A stretch of DNA of 6,014 nucleotides from positions 1 through 6,014 of the forward strand of contig CANRHO010000049.1 of NCBI GenBank assembly GCA_947630435.1. The letters run 5' to 3'. This document shows positions 1 through 5,053 of this stretch, piece after piece; position 1 is the first letter of the stretch; every line of letters starts with the position of its first letter. The translations under genes were made by a program, and so were the position numbers. The notes under the pieces are model-generated. The model worked only from the letters and a program-made list of their open reading frames with translations, searched no databases and was not told the DNA's origin. Source of the stretch: an uncultured Bacilli bacterium. Its GTDB lineage: Bacteria; Bacillota_I; Bacilli_A; RF39; UBA660.

Positions 1-87
1 TCGATATCATTTCTAATAATTTTATTAAAACTAATCAAAAATAACATATTAAATTAGTAAAATACCTAAACTCAAATGTTTTCTTTG
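1..87. other. Unassigned left edge
   Basis: This is very A+T-rich sequence before the first promoter. On the plus strand two short open frames end here (stops at 42-44 and 55-57), either of which could be the tail of a gene starting outside the window. Neither is long enough to call. No hairpin or recognisable site is evident. Confidence 0.3.
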
Positions 88-116
88 TTGTTTAAAAGCT
101 ATCTTTATGATATACT
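88..116 (+). promoter_or_regulatory. Extended -10 promoter for the first membrane-protein gene
   Basis: A weak -35 (TTGTTT, 88-93) is followed by a 17-base spacer and TATACT at 111-116. A TG at 108-109 gives the extended -10 form TGATATACT. Transcription would begin near 123, just upstream of the ribosome binding site at 129-135. This placement supports translation from 142 rather than from the in-frame ATG at 76, which lies upstream of the promoter. The match is by eye only. Confidence 0.6.
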
Positions 117-141
117 ATATAAAGATAAAAGGAGGGGTATT

Positions 142-915
142 ATGCATGATGATGACTTAGAAAGTGCATTAGATGATATATTTGGGGCTGATTTTATTGA
201 AATAGATGTAAAAAAAGATGATAAAAGTACCATTAATACCGAAGATAAATTAGAACCTAAAATTAGTGAAACGCAAAATAAGTTAAATGATTTTAATGAT
301 GATATGCCTAATTTTAATTATCAGGATATACCTTTTGATAATGAAAAAACATATTTAACTACAGAAAATAGTGACGATAAAAACCATGAAGATAAAAATA
401 ATAATTTAAAAAACAAGAAAAATAATAAGAAAAAAATAATATCTATAATTATTGTATCTTTGATTTTATTATTGTTAATTATCATGTATTTTATATTTGG
501 TGTTACAAGAACTATTAGTTGTTCTTCTAGCGCAGTAGATAAAGGGTATAAATATATTGACCAATATAAAATCAGCTATAAAAATAATGATATTATTTAT
601 ATAGAAAGTAATTACACTTATACGGCTTTAAATAACGAGTATAAAGAACAAATACAATATGTTAAGCAAGAAAAATTACCGGTAATAATTAACTCAAATG
701 GTATGCCAGGATTTACTTATATATACGAAACTAGTGATGATTACTTTAAAGTTAATGGTTACTTAGATTTTGAATTAATAAAATTTGATGATTTAGATAA
801 AATAGACCAAGACTTAAAGCCTGTTAGTTATTATAAGATAAATTCAAAAACAACATATAAGAGCTTTAAAAAGCAATTAGAAAAAGATGGATATAAATGT
901 GTTTTAAGTAAATAA
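142..915 (+). CDS. Single-pass membrane protein of unknown function, paired-cysteine outer domain
   Basis: The protein has 257 residues and I do not recognise a named family. The ATG at 142 is chosen because AAGGAGG (129-135) sits 6 bases upstream; the in-frame ATG at 76 has no such site and precedes the promoter. Residues 1 to about 92 are highly polar, rich in Asp, Asn, Glu and Lys, and lack hydrophobic segments. A Lys/Asn-rich stretch leads into one membrane helix at about 99-120. By the positive-inside rule the N-terminus is cytoplasmic and residues 121-257 lie outside. The outer domain alternates short polar and Tyr/Ile-rich stretches, suggesting beta structure. It contains the only two cysteines, Cys127 just after the helix and Cys253 near the end, which are plausible disulfide partners. 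The layout matches the protein at 4070-4828. The outer part vaguely recalls small Firmicute lipoproteins of the YehR/DUF1307 type, but there is no lipobox and this is only an impression. Its role could be in envelope function or as a membrane-tethered regulator; neither is shown. Confidence 0.85.
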   Translation: MHDDDLESALDDIFGADFIEIDVKKDDKSTINTEDKLEPKISETQNKLNDFNDDMPNFNYQDIPFDNEKTYLTTENSDDKNHEDKNNNLKNKKNNKKKIISIIIVSLILLLLIIMYFIFGVTRTISCSSSAVDKGYKYIDQYKISYKNNDIIYIESNYTYTALNNEYKEQIQYVKQEKLPVIINSNGMPGFTYIYETSDDYFKVNGYLDFELIKFDDLDKIDQDLKPVSYYKINSKTTYKSFKKQLEKDGYKCVLSK

Positions 916-936
916 ATTATAAATATTAAAAAAATA

Positions 937-945
937 TGTTATAAT
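937..945 (+). promoter_or_regulatory. Extended -10 promoter of lysS
   Basis: The sequence TGTTATAAT at 937-945 is a consensus -10 (TATAAT, 940-945) with the extended TG. The best -35 at 17-base spacing is TTATAA (917-922), only a half match, so the extended -10 probably carries the activity. It starts right after the upstream stop codon at 915. Predicted transcription from about 952 leaves a leader of about 17 bases, with no room for a T-box or other riboswitch. Confidence 0.65.
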
Positions 946-968
946 AAAACGAAAAAGGAGTGAATGAT

Positions 969-2465
969 TTGAGAGAATTAACTGAGCAAGAATTAGTAAG
1001 AAGAGCAAAATTAGATGATATAAAAAAAGTATGTAATCCATATCCACAAAGGTATGAAAGAACGCATTCTTTAAAACAAGCAAGTAAGTTAGAAGATGGA
1101 ACATGTAACGTAAGAATTGCCGGTAGGGTTATTTTTATGAGAAAGATGGGAAAACTTAGCTTTGTTCGTATAAGTGACATAGAATCGGGTATGCAGCTTG
1201 AATTTAGAATGGATATAGTTGGGGAAGAGAAATATCAGTTTTTTAAAAAGCAGATTGATGTAGGAGATTTTATTGGTGCTGAGGGAGAAATTTTTACAAC
1301 CCAAACAGGAGAAAAAACGTTACGGGTTAATACCTTTGATTTTCTAGGAAAAGCATTAAGACCGCTTCCGGATAAGTTTCATGGTCTTAATGATACTGAA
1401 TTAAAGTATCGACAAAGATATGTTGACTTAATTTCTAATGAAGAGTCTAGAAAAGTATTTCTAGGAAGAAGTAAGTTATATGCGTTTATTCATAAATTTT
1501 TGGGTGAACATGGATTTTTAGAAGTTGAAACACCTATTTTACAAACAGCGGTATGTGGTGCGGCAGCAAAACCATTTTTTACTCATCATAATTCTTTAGA
1601 TATTGATTGTAATTTGAGAATAGCCCCTGAAACTTATTTAAAGCAGTGCATCGCAGCTGGATATGATAAAGTTTATGAGGTTGCTAAGTGTTTTAGAAAC
1701 GAAGGAATGGATCCACAGCATTTACAAGAGTTCACACAAGTAGAATGGTATGCTTCATATTGGAATTACGAAGATAACATGAAGTTTTATCAAACTTTTA
1801 TAAAAGAATTGTTAATGGAATTATTAGGAACAACAAAAATTATTTATCAAGGCGTTACCTTGGATTTTGGGAAAGAAAGTTGGAATAAAATAAATTATGT
1901 AGAAGAAATGAGAAAAATATTTGGTTTTGACTTTCTATCAATTGATGATCCTTCTGTATTAAAAGATATGATCGTAAAAAATAATTTGTTTTCATATGAA
2001 GAATTACAAGATTATAAATCACTTAGTCAAATAGTTGATTTTGTTTATAAGAAAAAAATAAGAGAAAACATTGTACAACCTACCATAATGTATAACTATC
2101 CTGCTATGCTTATACCGCTTGCAAGAAGAAATGATAATGATAACCGAATAATAGATGTATTCCAAGTTGTGGCTTGTGGAAGTGAACTTTGTAAAGCTTA
2201 TTCGGAATTAGTTAACCCAATCACACAAAGAAATGCATTTGAAGATCAATTAAAGGCAAAAGCTCAAGGTGATGATGAAACAATGGATTTAGATGAAAAC
2301 TTTATGCTTGCAATGGAACAAGGAATGCCTCCAATATCTGGTTTAGGATTTGGAATTGATAGATTAATGATGTTAATATATGATCAACCATCTATTAGGG
2401 ATGTTGTATTATTTCCACTTATGAAACCAGAAATAGAAAATCCAAATGAAAAAAAAGAAGATTAA
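969..2465 (+). CDS. lysS: Lysine--tRNA ligase, class II, divergent type
   Basis: This cytoplasmic enzyme charges tRNA-Lys with lysine using ATP. The 498 residues match the usual 490-500. The TTG at 969 is chosen because AAGGAG (955-960) lies 8 bases upstream; the alternative GTG at 960 overlaps that site and the ATG at 964 is out of frame. An OB-fold anticodon-binding domain spans about 46-127, followed by the family signature ALRPLPDKFHGL (129-140). Class II motif 1 ends at GFLEVETP (Pro189). Motif 2 is FRNEG with Arg243, and motif 3 is GLGFGIDR with Arg465. By alignment with LysU from memory, lysine-pocket residues Glu221, Glu259, Tyr261, Glu406 and Glu413 are kept, but the usual Asn (LysU Asn424) is Lys409. 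The motif 2 loop reads DPQHLQEFTQ where common LysRS has a VRHNPEFTM-like loop. Full length and the intact OB domain argue against the EpmA/GenX paralogue, and the THHN segment argues against AspRS/AsnRS. Identification is strong; the sub-type is inferred. Confidence 0.97.
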   Translation: MRELTEQELVRRAKLDDIKKVCNPYPQRYERTHSLKQASKLEDGTCNVRIAGRVIFMRKMGKLSFVRISDIESGMQLEFRMDIVGEEKYQFFKKQIDVGDFIGAEGEIFTTQTGEKTLRVNTFDFLGKALRPLPDKFHGLNDTELKYRQRYVDLISNEESRKVFLGRSKLYAFIHKFLGEHGFLEVETPILQTAVCGAAAKPFFTHHNSLDIDCNLRIAPETYLKQCIAAGYDKVYEVAKCFRNEGMDPQHLQEFTQVEWYASYWNYEDNMKFYQTFIKELLMELLGTTKIIYQGVTLDFGKESWNKINYVEEMRKIFGFDFLSIDDPSVLKDMIVKNNLFSYEELQDYKSLSQIVDFVYKKKIRENIVQPTIMYNYPAMLIPLARRNDNDNRIIDVFQVVACGSELCKAYSELVNPITQRNAFEDQLKAKAQGDDETMDLDENFMLAMEQGMPPISGLGFGIDRLMMLIYDQPSIRDVVLFPLMKPEIENPNEKKED

Positions 2466-2476
2466 TGTCTTCTTTT
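2453..2476 (+). terminator. Probable weak intrinsic terminator of lysS
   Basis: Perfect 9-base arms AAAAGAAGA (2453-2461) and TCTTCTTTT (2468-2476) flank a 6-base loop that contains the lysS stop codon (2463-2465). The right arm ends in four Ts and a T-rich stretch follows. The stem has only three G-C pairs, so it is weak for an intrinsic terminator. Its place between lysS and the next promoter is right. Confidence 0.5.
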
Positions 2477-2496
2477 ACTTTATGTAAATAAATATT

Positions 2497-2521
2497 TATG
2501 TTATAATTAATTCATAACATA
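2497..2521 (+). promoter_or_regulatory. pssA promoter with overlapping dyad (possible operator)
   Basis: An extended -10, TGTTATAAT, lies at 2499-2507 (TATAAT at 2502-2507). The -35 at standard spacing is poor (TTTATG, 2479-2484). Perfect inverted arms TATGTTAT (2497-2504) and ATAACATA (2514-2521) with a 9-base centre cover the -10 and the predicted start site near 2514. This is a classic repressor-site position. AT-rich dyads also arise by chance, so the operator role is inference. Confidence 0.5.
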
Positions 2522-2543
2522 TAAGTAGTAAGGAGTAGAATTT

Positions 2544-3170
2544 ATGTTTATAGGATTTTATGGTGCATCAGTTGTACTTACGTATATTGGTCTTTCGTTT
2601 TCAGTAGTAGGTATGGTACTTGCTTTTTTAGGACATATACCGATAGCTATTATGTGTCTTATTTTATCTGGGGTATGTGATATGTTTGATGGTACTATAG
2701 CAAGAGCCTGTAAAAGAACCGATGATGAAAAAAAATTTGGAGTTCAAATAGATTCGCTAGCTGATACCGTTTGTTTTGGAGTATTTCCAGTTATACTAGG
2801 AATTTGTATGGGCTTTACTAGCAGATTTAATATATTAATATATATAATTTATGTATTAGCGGCAGTTATTAGATTGGCATACTTTAATGTTTTATCAGAA
2901 ACTAGTTTTGAAAAAAGAAAGAAGGAAAAAGTTTCATATTTCCATGGCCTTCCTGTAACCAGTATTGCAATAATACTTCCTTTCACATACAATTTAAACA
3001 TTTTTATGAACCAAGGCGTTTTTGTTAAGGCGTATCCACTTGTAATGTTGTCAACGGCAATATTATTTGTAATTAATATAAAGATAAAAAAACCGACTGG
3101 AATGTGGTATGTTATATGTTCTATTTTAGCAGCAATAGAAATTGCAATCATTTCAGCGGCTATGAGATAA
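2544..3170 (+). CDS. pssA: CDP-diacylglycerol--serine O-phosphatidyltransferase
   Basis: This integral membrane enzyme joins L-serine to the phosphatidyl group of CDP-diacylglycerol, releasing CMP and forming phosphatidylserine. The 208 residues carry the CDP-alcohol phosphotransferase signature with Asp46, Asp49, Gly50, Ala53, Arg54, Gly66, Asp70 and Asp74. The Arg54-Gly66 gap is 11 residues, longer than the textbook 8, through an RTDDEKKF insert that I recall from clostridial PssA proteins. The following DSLADTVCFG is typical of PssA rather than PgsA. Hydrophobic helices lie at about 8-45, 78-92, 97-115 and, after a charged loop near 124-131, three more to the C-terminus. The ATG at 2544 has AAGGAG (2530-2535) 8 bases upstream. 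The next gene encodes the decarboxylase for its product, which settles the alcohol substrate as serine. The stop codon shares a base with the psd start. Confidence 0.95.
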   Translation: MFIGFYGASVVLTYIGLSFSVVGMVLAFLGHIPIAIMCLILSGVCDMFDGTIARACKRTDDEKKFGVQIDSLADTVCFGVFPVILGICMGFTSRFNILIYIIYVLAAVIRLAYFNVLSETSFEKRKKEKVSYFHGLPVTSIAIILPFTYNLNIFMNQGVFVKAYPLVMLSTAILFVINIKIKKPTGMWYVICSILAAIEIAIISAAMR

Positions 3171-4015
3171 TGAGAAAAAAAATTAAAGATAATCCAAATA
3201 AAGGATTATCATTTTTATATAATAGTGCTGCTGGAAGAATAATATTAAAACCATTAGTTAATAATAAATTTATTTCAAACATCGTAAAAATTTTTATGAA
3301 TTCATGGTTTTCTAAAATAATGATTAAGCCATTTATAAAACATCATAATATTAAAATGGAAGACTTTTATAATGAAAATTATAATTCTTTCAATTCATTT
3401 TTCATAAGAAAAATAAAACCAAATAAAAGAATAATAGAAAAAGATAAAAGCGCTTTTATTGCGCCTTGTGATTCAAAACTTACGTGTTATAAAATTAGTA
3501 ATGATTTATTATTTAAAATAAAAAATAGCACTTATAGTGTAGATTCTATAATTAATGATAAAAAAATTTGCAACCTGTTTGAAAATGGTTATGTTTTAGT
3601 TTTTAGACTTTCACCAGAAGATTACCATCATTATTTATTTTTAGATGATGGTACTATAATAAATAACTATAAAATAAATGGTAAATATCATTCTGTTAAT
3701 CCTATTGTATATGATAAACATATGGTTTTTAAAGAAAACACGAGAGAGTGTACTTTAGTTAAAACAAATAATTTTGGAACAATTATGTACGTTGAAGTTG
3801 GTGCGCTATTAGTTGGCAAAATAAATAACATAAAAAAACAAGGAAAATTTATAAAAGGTGAAGAAAAAGGGTATTTTATGTATGGAGGATCTACTGTTGT
3901 AGTAATGGTTCAACACTCAAAAATAAAGCTTGATGAAGAAATAATTAATAATTCAAAGAATGGATATGAAACGTATGTAAAATATGGAGAAAAAATTGGT
4001 AAAAAAATGTTCTAA
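3170..4015 (+). CDS. psd: Phosphatidylserine decarboxylase proenzyme
   Basis: This enzyme decarboxylates phosphatidylserine to phosphatidylethanolamine at the inner membrane face. The proenzyme cleaves itself before a serine that becomes the pyruvoyl cofactor. The motif here is YGGST, with Gly240/Ser241 as the cleavage point, giving a 240-residue beta chain and a 41-residue alpha chain. The conserved acid is Asp101 (PCDSK). His153 in DYHHYLFLDDG matches E. coli His144, completing the Asp-His-Ser set. The position of E. coli His147 is Leu156. VNPIVY and YVEVGALLVGKI are further family blocks. The length of 281 fits clostridial-type Psd. The ATG at 3170 is chosen because it overlaps the pssA stop (TAA 3168-3170). 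An upstream in-frame ATG at 3104 would add 22 residues lying wholly inside pssA and unlike the family. I see no Shine-Dalgarno sequence before 3170, so translation is probably coupled to pssA. Confidence 0.96.
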   Translation: MRKKIKDNPNKGLSFLYNSAAGRIILKPLVNNKFISNIVKIFMNSWFSKIMIKPFIKHHNIKMEDFYNENYNSFNSFFIRKIKPNKRIIEKDKSAFIAPCDSKLTCYKISNDLLFKIKNSTYSVDSIINDKKICNLFENGYVLVFRLSPEDYHHYLFLDDGTIINNYKINGKYHSVNPIVYDKHMVFKENTRECTLVKTNNFGTIMYVEVGALLVGKINNIKKQGKFIKGEEKGYFMYGGSTVVVMVQHSKIKLDEEIINNSKNGYETYVKYGEKIGKKMF

Positions 4016-4037
4016 TACTTTTATTTTAAAAATATTA

Positions 4038-4046
4038 TGTTATTAT
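4038..4046 (+). promoter_or_regulatory. Extended -10 promoter of the second membrane-protein operon
   Basis: TGTTATTAT at 4038-4046 gives a -10 of TATTAT (4041-4046) with the extended TG. No good -35 is seen at 16-18 bases. Transcription would begin near 4053, just before AAGGAGG at 4055-4061. No convincing terminator separates it from psd, so read-through from the pssA-psd operon is also possible. Confidence 0.55.
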
Positions 4047-4069
4047 ATTAATATAAGGAGGGTAACAAG

Positions 4070-4828
4070 ATGAATAAAGAAAATGATATAAAAGAAAATG
4101 AAAAAGAAAAGGTAGAAGAAATTAATGTCGAAGAAGTTAATGAACCAGAATCTGTTACCCGTGAAATAAATCTTGATGATTTATATGATGGTGCAATAAA
4201 TAATACGGTTATGATAGACCCGATAACTAATGATGAAGTATTAATGTCTAGTAAAAAACCTAATTACACTATATTAGGAATAATTTTTGCAATAATAATA
4301 TTATTAATACTTTATTATGTTAATAACAAAACTTATCTTGGAAGAACAACAAAAAGTGTTGAACCTAAAACAACAACTACCGCACCACATACTACTAAGA
4401 AGCCGGATACGGGAACACTCACTTGTACTTATTCATCAAAAAGTGATGCCGAATCACAAAGTGTTACATATGTTGCTAACTACGAAATTGATAAAATAAT
4501 TAATTCGAACTTTAATTATGTAGTTATGTCTAATACAAATGATTCATCTGCCGTGATTGAAGATTTAAAAAAACAGTATGAAACTTTTTTCATAAATAAT
4601 GTTTCGGTATCTGGAAATAACGTTAGTTATGAAAAAAATGATACAGGCTTTACTTTTAATGTCGAAACTAATTATAAAAGAACGGGGTATGACGGGTTAA
4701 TAATTATTGAAAATCAAACTATTTTATTTGTAAAACCAACCTTAGATGATACTTTATCAAGTATGCAAGATGCATATTCAAAAAAAGGATTTAATTGTTC
4801 TTTAACTGATAGCTTGAATGAGGATTAA
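4070..4828 (+). CDS. Single-pass membrane protein of unknown function, second copy of the paired-cysteine plan
   Basis: The protein has 252 residues and no family I can name. The ATG at 4070 has AAGGAGG (4055-4061) 8 bases upstream. Residues 1-64 are polar and strongly acidic, including EINLDDLYDG and a Lys pair just before the membrane. One hydrophobic helix spans about 66-84. A Thr/Pro/Lys-rich linker (about 97-115, TTTTAPHTTKKP) follows, typical of exposed, extended extracellular segments. The outer domain (about 117-252) has only two cysteines, Cys119 and Cys243, probably disulfide-bonded outside the cell. Order of parts, length and cysteine spacing (124 residues, against 126) match the protein at 142-915. 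Both end with Lys-x-Gly-aromatic-x-Cys (KKGFNC here, KDGYKC there). The next gene starts 2 bases after the stop, so the two are probably co-transcribed. Function is unknown. Confidence 0.87.
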   Translation: MNKENDIKENEKEKVEEINVEEVNEPESVTREINLDDLYDGAINNTVMIDPITNDEVLMSSKKPNYTILGIIFAIIILLILYYVNNKTYLGRTTKSVEPKTTTTAPHTTKKPDTGTLTCTYSSKSDAESQSVTYVANYEIDKIINSNFNYVVMSNTNDSSAVIEDLKKQYETFFINNVSVSGNNVSYEKNDTGFTFNVETNYKRTGYDGLIIIENQTILFVKPTLDDTLSSMQDAYSKKGFNCSLTDSLNED

Positions 4829-4830
4829 TT

Positions 4831-5046
4831 ATGAAAGAAAAGAAGTATTATGAAGAGCTAATTCGTAGAAAAAGAAACCTTAAAACATTAAGAACTATAT
4901 TAGTTATATTAGATATTCTATCAATATTATTACTAATTTTTCAAATAATTATTAAGGATGTAACGTATTGTTCATATATCATATTAATAGTGTGTAATAT
5001 AATTACTTTTTCAGTTAAAATAGAAGATAAAAAATCTAGTAACTAG
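4831..5046 (+). CDS. Small two-helix membrane protein, function unknown
   Basis: The protein has 71 residues and resembles nothing I can name. A basic N-terminus (residues 1-21, with RRKR at 12-15) precedes a helix at about 22-41. A short KDVT turn leads to a second helix at about 46-62, then a charged tail. The basic N-terminus suggests both ends are cytoplasmic, forming a membrane hairpin. The start ATG is 2 bases after the preceding stop, and GAGG (4820-4823), 7 bases upstream, lies inside the end of that gene. This indicates one operon and translational coupling. The stop TAG (5044-5046) lies inside the terminator hairpin and overlaps the stop of the opposing gene. It may be a partner of the upstream single-pass protein. 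The coding call rests on the ribosome site, spacing and coherent membrane topology. Confidence 0.75.
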   Translation: MKEKKYYEELIRRKRNLKTLRTILVILDILSILLLIFQIIIKDVTYCSYIILIVCNIITFSVKIEDKKSSN

Positions 5047-5053
5047 ATTTTTT
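5029..5053. terminator. Bidirectional terminator between convergent genes
   Basis: An 11-base perfect stem pairs 5029-5039 with 5043-5053 around a TAA loop (5040-5042). The outer six pairs are A-T, so each strand reads a stem followed by a T run: seven Ts at 5048-5054 on the plus strand and at least six on the minus strand. It contains the stop codons of both converging genes. Confidence 0.75.

Noticed and set aside
1..57. Tail of an upstream membrane protein gene (frame ending at 55-57)
   Set aside because: Only 18 codons are visible, and a competing frame also ends nearby, so neither can be supported.
76..141. Longer start (ATG at 76) for the first membrane protein
   Set aside because: It lies upstream of the extended -10 promoter and has no ribosome site, while the ATG at 142 has AAGGAGG at ideal spacing.
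960..968. GTG at 960 as the lysS start
   Set aside because: It overlaps the AAGGAG ribosome site, and no other site lies upstream at suitable distance.
904..1304. Minus-strand open frames opposite the start of lysS
   Set aside because: They overlap a certain gene, lack ribosome sites and give low-complexity hydrophobic products, as expected opposite A-rich coding DNA.
3623..3653. 9-base inverted repeat (TACCATCAT / ATGATGGTA) inside psd
   Set aside because: It falls on codons for the conserved YHH and DDGT residues, so the protein sequence explains it.
2688..3658. Shared 12-mer GATGGTACTATA in pssA and psd
   Set aside because: Both copies encode Asp-Gly-Thr-Ile; codon bias in A+T-rich DNA explains the match.
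4016..4037. Possible psd terminator in the T- and A-rich stretch after the stop
   Set aside because: Only a short all A-T near-palindrome is present, with no G-C pairs, so it would not form a stable hairpin.
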